This document shows positions 6,932-13,930 of a DNA stretch of 13,972 nt, piece after piece. The notes beneath the pieces were generated by a model. It did not search any database. It saw only the letters and a list, made by a program, of their open reading frames with translations, and was not told the DNA's origin. The stretch is taken from the NCBI GenBank assembly GCA_946479335.1, contig CAMLFP010000119.1, positions 1 to 13,972 of the forward strand, read 5' to 3'. Both the position numbers and the translations under genes were made by a program. The stretch's first letter is position 1, and each line of letters starts with the position of its first letter. The DNA comes from an uncultured Archangium sp. GTDB taxonomy: Bacteria; Myxococcota; Myxococcia; Myxococcales; Myxococcaceae.

Positions 6932-7491
6932 AGCGCCTGTTGGTGATGCTGTGCGTGAGCGCCTGCGCGACGACGTCGGGCTCCGCGACGAAGAGCTCCG
7001 AGAAGACCCCTGACGCCGCGGTGTTCTACCCGCTCGGCCTCGGCACCGCGTGGAGCTACGAGGTGAAGCTGCTGGGCGAGACGCGCCAGGTCGACGTGAA
7101 GATGCTCAAGAAGAACGACGACGGGTACGTCGAAGACTCCATGGGCGCGAAGCTGCTCGCCGATGCGTACGGCGTGCGCGATGAGAAGCGCTACCTGCTG
7201 CGCAACCCCATCGCCGCCGGCAACAAGTGGACGAACGTCGTCTCCGTCTCGTCGGTCGAGACCTACGAGATTCTCGCGGTGAACCAGCCGTGCGAGGCGC
7301 CGGGCGGCAGTTGGGAGGGCTGCGTCGTCGTCGAGAGCCGCAACCGGGTGAAGGAGGGCACCACCCTGGTCAACGAGGTCACCTTCGCGCCCGGCGTGGG
7401 CATCGTGCGGTTGTCGACGGTGTTGGAGGCGGGCGACCGGCAGATCCCCCAGTCGACGCTGTCGTTGCTCAAGTTCACCCCCGCGAACTAA
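6928..7491 (+). CDS. Small putative lipoprotein of unknown function
   Basis: The product is 187 residues with a lipoprotein signal peptide (MKRLLVML) and a lipobox VSAC at 10-13, so C13 is the likely lipid anchor, although C9 also lies in the hydrophobic stretch. A Ser/Thr/Lys-rich linker (14-30) precedes a beta-rich domain from about 33 that begins FYPLGLGTAWSYEV, a phrase seen at the start of many secreted beta-sheet proteins in this group. Two cysteines (within PCEA and GCVV, about residues 122 and 132) could form a disulfide. AAGGAG at 6915-6920 is a good ribosome site 7 bases before the ATG, and the ATGA overlap couples it to the HEAT lipoprotein. The two lipoproteins may act together. 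No enzymatic motif is seen. Confidence 0.85.
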   Translation: MKRLLVMLCVSACATTSGSATKSSEKTPDAAVFYPLGLGTAWSYEVKLLGETRQVDVKMLKKNDDGYVEDSMGAKLLADAYGVRDEKRYLLRNPIAAGNKWTNVVSVSSVETYEILAVNQPCEAPGGSWEGCVVVESRNRVKEGTTLVNEVTFAPGVGIVRLSTVLEAGDRQIPQSTLSLLKFTPAN

Positions 7492-7502
7492 CTTCTGAAC
7501 GC

Positions 7503-8492
7503 GTGGACGAGCTCGAGCAATCCAACGAAGAGATGATCCTCTCGTTCCTCGCCGAGGGCGGGGAGGACTACGTCTCTGGTGCGGCGCTCTCCGACAAGCT
7601 GGGGTTGTCGCGCACCGCGGTGTGGAAGCACGTGGAGCAGCTGCGCAAGCTGGGCTACCGCATCGACGCGCAGGCCTCCCGCGGGTACCGGCTGCTCGAG
7701 GTGCCTGATCGGTTGACCTCGCTCGAGGTCGGCCCGCTGCTCGCCACGCGCGAGCTGGGCCGCACGCTGCACCACTACGACGAGCTCGACAGCACGAACG
7801 TGAAGGCCTTCGAGCTCGCGCACGAGGGCGGCTTTCACGGCGAGGCCATCGTCACCGAGCACCAGCTGGCGGGGAAAGGGCGCCGCGGCCGCAGCTGGGT
7901 GTCGCCGCCGGGCAAGAGCCTCGCGATGAGCGTGATCGTGCGCCCGGAGATCCCCCCGTCGCGCGCGCCGGAACTCACGCTGGTGACCGCGGTCGCGCTG
8001 GCCGAGACGCTCCGGGATTCCGGGGTCGAGGCCCGCATCAAGTGGCCCAACGACGTGCAGCTCGGCGGCAAGAAGGTGGCCGGCATCCTCACGGAGCTGT
8101 CCGCCGACACCGAGCGCGTGCACTTCGTGATCCTGGGGATCGGCGTGAACCTGAACGTGCCGGTGAATGAGTTCCCTCCGGAGCTGGCGGAGCTCGCCAC
8201 GTCGATCCTCGCCGTCAGGAAGGCGCCGGTGCACCGCGCGCTCTTCACCGCCGCGCTGCTGGGGAAGCTCGAGTCGTGGCTCGACGTGTGGACCGAGGAG
8301 GGCTTCGCGCCCATCCGCACGGCGTGGAAGCAGCTCAGCTCCACGCTCGGGCAGGAGGTCGTGGTGCGCGCCGACGGCAAGGAGCTGCGCGGGGTCGCCG
8401 AAGACATCGACGAGTCGGGCGCGCTGTTGCTCCGGGTGGGCGGCCGGCTGGAGCGGATTCTCTCCGGCGACGTGGAGCAGCTCCGCGCGTAG
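7503..8492 (+). CDS. birA: Biotin-[acetyl-CoA-carboxylase] ligase / biotin operon repressor
   Basis: BirA makes biotinyl-5'-AMP and transfers biotin to the carboxyl-carrier protein; the version with an N-terminal HTH also represses biotin genes. The product is about 329 residues (E. coli 321). The winged helix spans 11-67, with GLSRTAVWKHVEQLRKLGY as recognition region. The catalytic core shows DSTN at 96-99, the biotinyl-AMP loop GKGRRGRSW at 124-132 (E. coli GRGRRGRKW), KWPND at 180-184 and GIGVN at 212-216. An SH3-like C-terminal domain (LGQEVVVRADGKELRGVAEDI) follows. It is therefore a bifunctional (group II) type. The GTG at 7503, 11 bases after the preceding stop, gives the full N-terminus. 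ATG 7533 is a shorter alternative that still keeps the HTH. Neither has a strong ribosome site. It is followed 12 bases later by coaX, a pairing found in many bacteria and sometimes fused. Confidence 0.95.
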   Translation: MDELEQSNEEMILSFLAEGGEDYVSGAALSDKLGLSRTAVWKHVEQLRKLGYRIDAQASRGYRLLEVPDRLTSLEVGPLLATRELGRTLHHYDELDSTNVKAFELAHEGGFHGEAIVTEHQLAGKGRRGRSWVSPPGKSLAMSVIVRPEIPPSRAPELTLVTAVALAETLRDSGVEARIKWPNDVQLGGKKVAGILTELSADTERVHFVILGIGVNLNVPVNEFPPELAELATSILAVRKAPVHRALFTAALLGKLESWLDVWTEEGFAPIRTAWKQLSSTLGQEVVVRADGKELRGVAEDIDESGALLLRVGGRLERILSGDVEQLRA

Positions 8493-8504
8493 TATTCGCG
8501 GCAC

Positions 8505-9272
8505 ATGCTGCTCGCGATCGACGTCGGCAACACCAACACCGTGCTCGGGGTCTACGAGGGGAAGAACCTCCGTTCTCACTGGCGCATCGAGACCACCTCC
8601 CGCCGCACCTTCGATGAGTACGGCATCCTCCTGCTGCAGTTGTTCGCGCACGCGGGCCTCGACGCGAAGAAGGTCGACGCGGTGGCGGTCTCCAGCGTGG
8701 TGCCGCCGTTGCAGTTCAACCTCGAGCGCATGAGCGAGCGGTACTTCCGCTGCAAGCCCACCTTCGTCGGGCCCGGCGTGAAGACGGGCATGCCGATCCT
8801 CTACGACAACCCGCGAGAGGTCGGGGCTGATCGGGTGGTGAACGCGGTAGCGGCGTACGAGCGCCACAAGACCTCGCTCATCGTGGTCGACTTCGGCACC
8901 GCCACCACCTTCGACGCGGTCACTGCGAAGGGCGAGTACGCCGGGGGGGCCATCGCGCCGGGCATCACCATCTCGATGGACGCGCTCTCTCGCAACGCCT
9001 CGCGGCTGCCGCGCGTGGAGTTCGCCCGGCCGCCGCACGTGATCGGCAAGAACACCGTGCACTCCATGCAGTCGGGCCTGGTGTTCGGGTACGTGTCGCT
9101 GGTCGACGGCATCTGCGAGCGCATGAAGGCCGACCTCGGGCCGGCGACGAAGGTGATCGCCACCGGCGGGCTGGCCCCGTTGATCGCCACCGAGTCGAAG
9201 GCCATCGAGGAGGTCGACGAGTTCCTCACGCTCGAGGGCCTGCGGCTCATCCACGAGAGGAACCAGGCATGA
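8505..9272 (+). CDS. coaX: Type III pantothenate kinase
   Basis: CoaX phosphorylates pantothenate, the first step of coenzyme A synthesis. It belongs to the ASKHA fold, is not feedback-inhibited by CoA, and often requires a monovalent cation. The product has 255 residues, the usual length. Motifs in order are the phosphate-1 loop DVGNTNT at 6-12, the pantothenate/catalytic segment REVGADR at 104-110 with D109 as expected base, DFGTATTFD at 129-137 including the cation-site Asp129, GGAIAPG at 147-153, and ATGGLA at 219-224. All key residues are present. There is no clear ribosome site before the ATG, which lies 12 bases after birA, so reinitiation is likely. Its last codon overlaps the start of the Ig-domain gene (ATGA). 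Confidence 0.97.
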   Translation: MLLAIDVGNTNTVLGVYEGKNLRSHWRIETTSRRTFDEYGILLLQLFAHAGLDAKKVDAVAVSSVVPPLQFNLERMSERYFRCKPTFVGPGVKTGMPILYDNPREVGADRVVNAVAAYERHKTSLIVVDFGTATTFDAVTAKGEYAGGAIAPGITISMDALSRNASRLPRVEFARPPHVIGKNTVHSMQSGLVFGYVSLVDGICERMKADLGPATKVIATGGLAPLIATESKAIEEVDEFLTLEGLRLIHERNQA

Positions 9273-10723
9273 CGACGCCGACCATCACCGCGCCCGTCGA
9301 GGGCGGCACGACGGGCACGTCGACCACGTTGACCGGCACCACCGCGCCGGCGGGCTCGTACGTCTCGGTCTTCATCGACAACCAGTACGTCGGGGCGGTG
9401 CTGTCGTCGGCAGAGGGCGCGTGGAGCCACCCGGCGGAGTCGCTCTCGCCCGGCACGCACACCGTCTGCGTGCAGGCCAATGACTTCCAGGGCAACCCCG
9501 GCGCGTACTCCGCGCAGGTGAGCTTCGTGGTGCAGCTCTCCGAGGCGATCGTGCCCCCCGCGGCGGCGCCGGTGGCCGCGCCCCCGCAGGTCGACGAGAC
9601 GGTGTGCCCGATCACCGACGCGTTCCTGCCGGACAACATGAAGAAGCACGTCGACCCGAAGGCCCCCGTGCCGCTGCGCATGATGGCGGCCAAGGCGCTG
9701 GTGCCGCTGCAGCCGGCCGACATGCTCAGCGTGTTGTTCATGCTCAAGTACGACGCCGAGGCCAACGTGCGCGAGCAGGCGCAGAAGACGGCCTCGACCT
9801 TGCCCGATCGCATCGCGGCCTCGGGCTTCCGCGACGAAGACGTGCACCCGCCGGTGCTCGGGTGGTTCCTCTCGCTGTACGCCAGCAACGACACGTACGC
9901 CGAGATGCTGATCTTGAACCCCACCACGCCCGACGAGGCGGTGGCGGCGGTCGCGGCGTCATGCAGTCAGCGCACCGCGGAGATCATCGGGCAGAACCAG
10001 CTGCGCATCCTCCGCACCGACGCCATCATCCGCGCGCTGGCGCAGAACTCCGCGGCGGCGGGCGCGCTCATCGACGGCGTCTGCGACTTCGCGGTGCGCA
10101 GTGGGTTGATGCTCGACGACGTGCCGCAGATGAAGGCGGCGAAGGTGCGGTTGTTCGGCGCGGAGGCCGTGGTGCAGGCGCCCGTGCAGCAGGGGCCCAC
10201 CGCCGAGCAGATCATGGCGGAGTTCTCGATGGCCGACGCGGAAGGGCAGGGCGCCGAGGGGGCCGACGCCGCGCCGCTCGACGAGGGCAAGAAGCTCTCG
10301 CTCTCCAAGCGCATCCTCGGGATGAACGTCTCGGAGAAGATCAAGCTCGCCACCAAGGGCAACAAGGAGGCGCGGGGGATCTTGATCCGCGACTCCAACC
10401 GTCTGGTGTCGGTGGCCGTCATCTCCAGCCCGCGCATCACCGACGGTGAGGTGCTGGCGCAGGCGCAGAACAAGATCTGCAACGAAGACGTGCTCCGCAT
10501 CATCTACAGCAAGCGCGAGTACCTGCGGAAATACGCCATCAAGCTCGCGCTGGTGAAGAACCCCAAGGTGCCGCAGGGCGTGTCGATGCGCCTGCTGGGC
10601 ACCCTTCACGAACACGACATCAAGTCGCTCGCCAAAGACAAGAACGTGCCCGGCAGCGTGCAGATGCTGGCCAAGAAGCACCTCGACAAGAAGAACCAGA
10701 AGTCGGGCGGCGCCGCCCACTGA
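9269..10723 (+). CDS. Ig-like domain plus helical-repeat protein, unsecreted, unknown function
   Basis: The 484-residue product begins at once with a bacterial Ig-like domain (residues 4-90: [41 protein letters not shown]), of the sort usually found in secreted or surface proteins. There is no signal peptide or membrane helix, and no start further upstream is possible without entering coaX. A Pro/Ala linker (95-107) leads to helical segments (135-300), an acidic Ala/Gly/Glu stretch (320-338) and a basic helical domain (340-475). That domain has phrases ([47 protein letters not shown]) resembling an uncharacterised HEAT/ARM-like family that I associate with deltaproteobacteria. GAGAGG at 9255-9260 serves as ribosome site, 8 bases from the ATG, and ATGA overlaps coaX. 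It converges on frzS with 10 bases between stops. It may be a scaffold; the role is unknown. Confidence 0.85.
   Translation: MTTPTITAPVEGGTTGTSTTLTGTTAPAGSYVSVFIDNQYVGAVLSSAEGAWSHPAESLSPGTHTVCVQANDFQGNPGAYSAQVSFVVQLSEAIVPPAAAPVAAPPQVDETVCPITDAFLPDNMKKHVDPKAPVPLRMMAAKALVPLQPADMLSVLFMLKYDAEANVREQAQKTASTLPDRIAASGFRDEDVHPPVLGWFLSLYASNDTYAEMLILNPTTPDEAVAAVAASCSQRTAEIIGQNQLRILRTDAIIRALAQNSAAAGALIDGVCDFAVRSGLMLDDVPQMKAAKVRLFGAEAVVQAPVQQGPTAEQIMAEFSMADAEGQGAEGADAAPLDEGKKLSLSKRILGMNVSEKIKLATKGNKEARGILIRDSNRLVSVAVISSPRITDGEVLAQAQNKICNEDVLRIIYSKREYLRKYAIKLALVKNPKVPQGVSMRLLGTLHEHDIKSLAKDKNVPGSVQMLAKKHLDKKNQKSGGAAH
10705..10718. repeat. 14-base perfect palindrome at the 3' end of the Ig-domain gene
   Basis: GGGCGGCGCCGCCC lies inside the last codons of the Ig-domain gene, at the junction with the convergent frzS stop. 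It could form a short GC hairpin that helps end transcription from the left, but there is no T tract after it on either strand and no room for a loop without opening the central bases. It may simply reflect Gly/Ala codons. Confidence 0.25.
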
Positions 10724-10733
10724 AAATCGGCGA

Positions 10734-12302
10734 CTACGCCTCGGCGATGTCGTCGATGTCGATGTCGTCGGCGTCGGCCGGCGCTTCGCTCAGCGTGTCC
10801 ATCGCCTGCTGCAACGTCGACTTCACGCGCTCCAGCTGCTCCTGGTGGGCGCGGGCGCGGGCCTGGTGCTTGCCGGCCTTCTCTTCGGCCTTCTGCACCT
10901 CGGCTTCTGCGTCGGCGAGGCGCTGCCGCAGCGACGAGAGCTCGTCGTTGAGGCCGGTGTTCTGGTTGCGCTCGTTCTCCAGCTCCGACTTCACCGCCTC
11001 CAGCTCGCCGCGCGCCTCCGAGAGCTCCGACTCCGACGACTGCTTCGACGACTCCAGCTCCTGCTGCGCGGTGCGGAGCGCTTCGATCTCGCCTTCGAGC
11101 TCCCCGACGCGCGACTGCATCGCGTCGAAGTCGCTCTGCAACGTCGAGAGCTTCGCCGACGCCGAGCGCGCTTCTTCCTTCGCCTGGGTCAGCTGCTGAT
11201 CGACCTTCTTCTTGTCGGCGGCGAGCGCGTCGGCCTTCGCGGTGAGCGTCTTGATCTGCGCGTCTTTCTTCGCGTGCTCGTCGGCGCCCTCCGACTGCTG
11301 CTGCTCGAGGGAGTTGTGCTTCTCCTGCGCCTCGACCAGCTCCTGCTCCTTGGCGTTGAGCTCGTTCTTGAGGCGGAGGATCTCCTTGTCCTTCTTCGTG
11401 CCCGCCTCGCGGAGCGCGAAGACCTCCTTGTTGTCGCTCTTGCCCGACGAGGCGCGCGCGGTCTCCAGCTCGGTCGACTTCGACTCGAGCTCGCTCTCCA
11501 GCTCGCGGATGCGGGTCTCGAGTTCGTCTTGCTTCGACTTCGCGTCTTCCAGCGCGCCGGTGAGCTCGGTCACCTTCGAGCGCAGCTCGCTGCTCCCGGC
11601 GTCGAACGTCGACGGCGACGACGCGGGCGGCGAGAACGCCTGCACCGCCATGGTGCGCACCCCGGTGGCCACCGGCGGCTCGGTGGGCATGAAGCCGATC
11701 ACCGTGCGCTCCGGCGGCGCCTCGAACTCCTCCTCTTCGGCGACGACGCTGATCTCCTCCTCGGCCTCCTGCGCGCTGACCGCGGGCGACTCTTCGAACA
11801 TCGAGTCGACCATCGAGAGATCGGCCTCGGCGTTGCCTTCGTCGATGGGCTCCTCGAGCACCACCTCACCGCCGCCGTCATCGTCGAGCAGCGAGCCGGG
11901 GTCGAAGCCTTCCTCCGCCGCGGCCGCGACCTCGGGGAAGCCGATCAGCCGGCCGACCACGTCGACCAGCGTCGACGCCTCGAGCGGCTTGCCCACGTAT
12001 TCTTCAGCGCGGGTCTTGAGCTTCTGGTGCTGCGCGAAGCCCTTGGGGTCGCCGATGATGATCACCGGCACGCTCTTGAGATCGTCGTCGCTCTTGAGCT
12101 TCTTGCAGATGATGTAGCCGTTCTGCCCGGCGTCGAGATCGACGGCGAGCACCACCGCGCCCGGCTGCGTCTTGCGGATCAGCTCCGGCGCGCCCTTGCC
12201 GTCGGTGGTGTCTTCCACCTCGAAGCCGCGGCCCGTCAGCGCTTCCCGCAGTTCACCGATGAGGCCCGTGTCCTTCTCGACGATCAGTACTGATTTCGAC
12301 AT
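10734..12302 (-). CDS. frzS: Social-motility protein FrzS (pseudo-receiver plus coiled coil)
   Basis: FrzS drives S-motility (type IV pili) in myxobacteria and moves between cell poles. The 522-residue product has a receiver-fold domain at 1-120, an acidic linker (about 125-200), a Pro/Ser segment, a long heptad-like coiled coil rich in E/K/Q/L (about 235-505) and an acidic tail (DADDIDIDDIAEA). The receiver is the known atypical kind: the phospho-acceptor position is Val54 with D55 next to it, the Ser/Thr switch position reads Gly84, and H92, Y102 and KP at 105-106 are kept. In M. xanthus, D55, H92 and Y102 carry the same numbers; H92 and Y102 matter for function, and D55 phosphorylation does not. 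I recall M. xanthus FrzS as somewhat longer (near 587), with the difference probably in linker or coil. The ATG lacks a ribosome site. It is the last gene after sigma and anti-sigma, 41 bases from the latter. Confidence 0.93.
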   Translation of the reverse strand: MSKSVLIVEKDTGLIGELREALTGRGFEVEDTTDGKGAPELIRKTQPGAVVLAVDLDAGQNGYIICKKLKSDDDLKSVPVIIIGDPKGFAQHQKLKTRAEEYVGKPLEASTLVDVVGRLIGFPEVAAAAEEGFDPGSLLDDDGGGEVVLEEPIDEGNAEADLSMVDSMFEESPAVSAQEAEEEISVVAEEEEFEAPPERTVIGFMPTEPPVATGVRTMAVQAFSPPASSPSTFDAGSSELRSKVTELTGALEDAKSKQDELETRIRELESELESKSTELETARASSGKSDNKEVFALREAGTKKDKEILRLKNELNAKEQELVEAQEKHNSLEQQQSEGADEHAKKDAQIKTLTAKADALAADKKKVDQQLTQAKEEARSASAKLSTLQSDFDAMQSRVGELEGEIEALRTAQQELESSKQSSESELSEARGELEAVKSELENERNQNTGLNDELSSLRQRLADAEAEVQKAEEKAGKHQARARAHQEQLERVKSTLQQAMDTLSEAPADADDIDIDDIAEA

Positions 12303-12316
12303 GTGTGGAAATGGTA

Positions 12317-12348
12317 GCTGAAACCGCGGCGAGGCACACGGTTTCAGC
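12317..12348 (-). repeat. Perfect 10-bp inverted repeat over the anti-sigma stop, before frzS
   Basis: GCTGAAACCG (12317-12326) and CGGTTTCAGC (12339-12348) are exact reverse complements around a 12-base loop. On the minus strand this spans the anti-sigma stop codon and ends 14 bases before the frzS ATG. There is no T tract after it, so a classical terminator is unlikely. It could be an attenuating or processing hairpin that sets frzS level relative to the sigma pair, or a DNA operator. Confidence 0.5.
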
Positions 12349-13138
12349 GCTGCAGCGAGGCGGGCTGCACCTGCGGAATGGCGGAGGTCGGCGCGGCGAC
12401 AGCGGGCGCGGTCTCGGGATGCTCGGGGTGCTGCACCAGCTCGCGGATGTCGCGCTCATCGAGGTCGGTCACCAGCTGGTAGACCACGTCGCCCTCGCGC
12501 CAGCTCACCACGTTGTAGCCGTGGCTGGTGCCCACCGCGGGCGTCGCCCCGACGTCGACGTCGTTGTCATCGCCGTAGATGAACAGGCCCATCTGCTTCG
12601 GCGCGTCGTAGCGGATGTACGCCGCCGGCTTGTCGCGCACCTGCAGCAGCCGCGCGCCGGCCATCTTCGCGTTGGGGAAGCGGGGCACCGAGACGCGGTA
12701 GTCGAGCTTGCCGCCGAACCAGCGCTCGATGTTCTCCGGTGACTGCTCGATCTCGAGGGGGAACTGCCGCGCGTGGCGCAGCGCCGCGTCTTGCTCGTAG
12801 AGGCGCCGCTGGTAGCCCTTGTACTCGATGTTGGCGGCCACCACCGTGACGGTGACCCCGGCGGCCAGCGCGGCGAACTTGCCCCAGCGCACGTGGCGGT
12901 GGTGCGCGTCGTCGGCGCGGAGGTTCTGGAACACGCGCGCCTTGAGCGCCTCGGGTGCCCTGGGGGCGGTGGCCCGGGCGGCCTCGCGAATCGCGAGCAG
13001 GTTGTGTCGCTCCACCTCGACGTGCGCGCGACAGGCCTCACAGCGCGCGAGGTGCCCTTCGAGCTCGAGGCGGGCCTCGTCGATCAGCTCCCCATCGAGG
13101 AAGGGCGTCACCTGCGTGTGGAGTTCGGCACAGTTCAT
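12344..13138 (-). CDS. Membrane-anchored ZAS anti-sigma factor
   Basis: This is the probable inhibitor of the adjacent ECF sigma factor. The 264-residue product opens with a zinc-finger anti-sigma domain: C3, H29, C33 and C36. The C-x25-H-x3-C-x2-C spacing equals that of the zinc site of Streptomyces RsrA (C11, H37, C41, C44). A single membrane helix spans about 86-104 (GKFAALAAGVTVTVVAANI), so the ZAS domain faces the cytoplasm and residues 105-264 the periplasm. The outer part (ERWFGGKLDYRVSVP, GARLLQVRDKPAAYIRY, GYNVVSWREGDVVYQLVTDL) resembles the sensor half of other membrane anti-sigma factors. The ATG is three bases after the sigma stop. In M. xanthus a membrane protein gene, orf5, follows rpoE1 (as I recall), and this looks like its counterpart. 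It may respond to envelope stress, oxidation or both. Confidence 0.88.
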   Translation of the reverse strand: MNCAELHTQVTPFLDGELIDEARLELEGHLARCEACRAHVEVERHNLLAIREAARATAPRAPEALKARVFQNLRADDAHHRHVRWGKFAALAAGVTVTVVAANIEYKGYQRRLYEQDAALRHARQFPLEIEQSPENIERWFGGKLDYRVSVPRFPNAKMAGARLLQVRDKPAAYIRYDAPKQMGLFIYGDDNDVDVGATPAVGTSHGYNVVSWREGDVVYQLVTDLDERDIRELVQHPEHPETAPAVAAPTSAIPQVQPASLQR

Positions 13139-13141
13139 TCG

Positions 13142-13756
13142 TCAGCCCAGCTTCTTCTTCTCGCGGTAGGCGCTCAGGTCGATCGCCCGGCCATCGGTCT
13201 CGCGCTCACGATCCAACAACATCTTCTGGAGCGCCTTCCTTCCACGGAACAGGCGGCTCATCACCGTTCCCACGGGGACGTTCAACACCTCGGCGATCTC
13301 CTTGTACGAGAACTCCTGGAGGTCCGCGAGGATCACCACCATGCGGAAGTCGATCGGCAACGTGTCGATCGCCTTGAGCACATCGTCGCTCATCGCGCGA
13401 TCGATGAGGTAGTCCTCCGGGTTCTGAGACTGCTCGGTGACGTCGGCGCTGAAGAAGCGCGCCTCCACCGCCTGGCGCTCCGACTCGTCTTGCAGCGACT
13501 TCTCGCGCGTGTTCCGCCGGTAGTTGTTGATGAAGGTGTTGGTGAGGATCTTGAAGATCCACGCGCGGAAGTTGGTGCCCTGCTCGAACTTGTCGAAGAA
13601 GCGCCACGCGCGCATCACCGTGTCTTGCACGAGGTCTTCGGCGTTGCGTTCGTTGCGCGTGAGCCGCAGCGCCGACGCGTACAGGCCGTCGAACCACGGC
13701 GCGACCAGCGCTTCGAACTGGCTCCGGCTCGCGTTGCTCTTCGTCAGACCAAACAT
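13142..13756 (-). CDS. rpoE1: ECF sigma factor, sigma-R-like, RpoE1 counterpart
   Basis: This alternative sigma factor has 204 residues. Region 2 covers about 14-81 (RNERNAEDLVQDTVMRAW, then NFRAWIFKILTNTFINNYRR). An acidic linker spans 85-120. Region 4 covers about 124-180 (LPIDFRMVVILADLQEFSY, KEIAEVLNVPVGTVMSRL, FRGRKAL). The wording is close to Streptomyces sigma-R (ILTNTFIN-YR, LADVEGF-YKEIA, GTVMSRLHRGR), placing it near the ECF12/SigR type. GGGAG at 13764-13768 lies seven bases before the ATG. Its promoter carries an exact sigma-R-type element, so it probably activates itself. The anti-sigma gene follows by three bases and frzS after that. The symbol rests on recalled synteny with M. 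xanthus, where rpoE1 lies near the frz genes and was linked to motility, so treat it as likely rather than proven. Confidence 0.93.
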   Translation of the reverse strand: MFGLTKSNASRSQFEALVAPWFDGLYASALRLTRNERNAEDLVQDTVMRAWRFFDKFEQGTNFRAWIFKILTNTFINNYRRNTREKSLQDESERQAVEARFFSADVTEQSQNPEDYLIDRAMSDDVLKAIDTLPIDFRMVVILADLQEFSYKEIAEVLNVPVGTVMSRLFRGRKALQKMLLDRERETDGRAIDLSAYREKKKLG

Positions 13757-13763
13757 CGTGAAA

Positions 13764-13768
13764 CTCCC
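13764..13768 (-). promoter_or_regulatory. Ribosome binding site of the ECF sigma gene
   Basis: Read on the minus strand this is GGGAG, seven bases before the ATG at 13756. It fixes the start of the sigma factor at MFGLTK. It is the clearest ribosome site of the minus-strand cluster; the anti-sigma gene and frzS have poor ones. Confidence 0.6.
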
Positions 13769-13785
13769 ATGTCAGTGGGGGCTGT

Positions 13786-13811
13786 AACGCCCGAGGTTCC
13801 CAGACGATTCC
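13786..13811 (-). promoter_or_regulatory. Sigma-R-type ECF promoter, probable autoregulation
   Basis: On the minus strand, GGAAT (13811-13807) is followed by exactly 18 bases and then GTT (13788-13786). This is the published consensus GGAAT-N18-GTT for Streptomyces sigma-R, a close relative of the encoded sigma factor. Transcription would begin near 13778, giving a leader of about 20 bases that includes the GGGAG ribosome site. A second GGGAACC at 13803-13797 lies inside the spacer and could be an alternative -35, but no matching -10 is evident. Confidence 0.6.
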
Positions 13812-13821
13812 CCAAACGAAG

Positions 13822-13853
13822 CAGCCGCCGTGCCGATTGCGGCACGACGGCTG
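13822..13853. terminator. 14-bp inverted repeat between the ECF operon and its upstream gene
   Basis: CAGCCGCCGTGCCG (13822-13835) and CGGCACGACGGCTG (13840-13853) pair over 14 positions with one mismatch, a G-U wobble in the minus-strand RNA, around a 4-base loop. It lies 77 bases after the stop of the upstream gene and 11 bases before the -35 of the sigma promoter. The minus-strand sequence after it (CTTCGTTTGG) has only a weak T run. It best fits a terminator insulating the sigma promoter, with an operator as alternative. Confidence 0.45.
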
Positions 13854-13930
13854 AATTCTTGGAATTACTGGTGTTTTCGGTCGCTCACGGCCCGCGGGTG
13901 CGAAGGGCGGGAGACACACCTGTGTCAGTT

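Noticed and set aside
10724..10733. A dedicated bidirectional terminator between the Ig-domain gene and frzS
   Set aside because: Only ten bases separate the stops and there is no T tract. The nearby palindrome at 10705-10718 lies inside the coding region and is weak evidence.
10845..12293. A 482-codon plus-strand open frame opposite frzS
   Set aside because: It is the antisense of a GC3-rich gene. Its product is Arg/Leu-rich without motifs, while the minus frame is an unmistakable FrzS.
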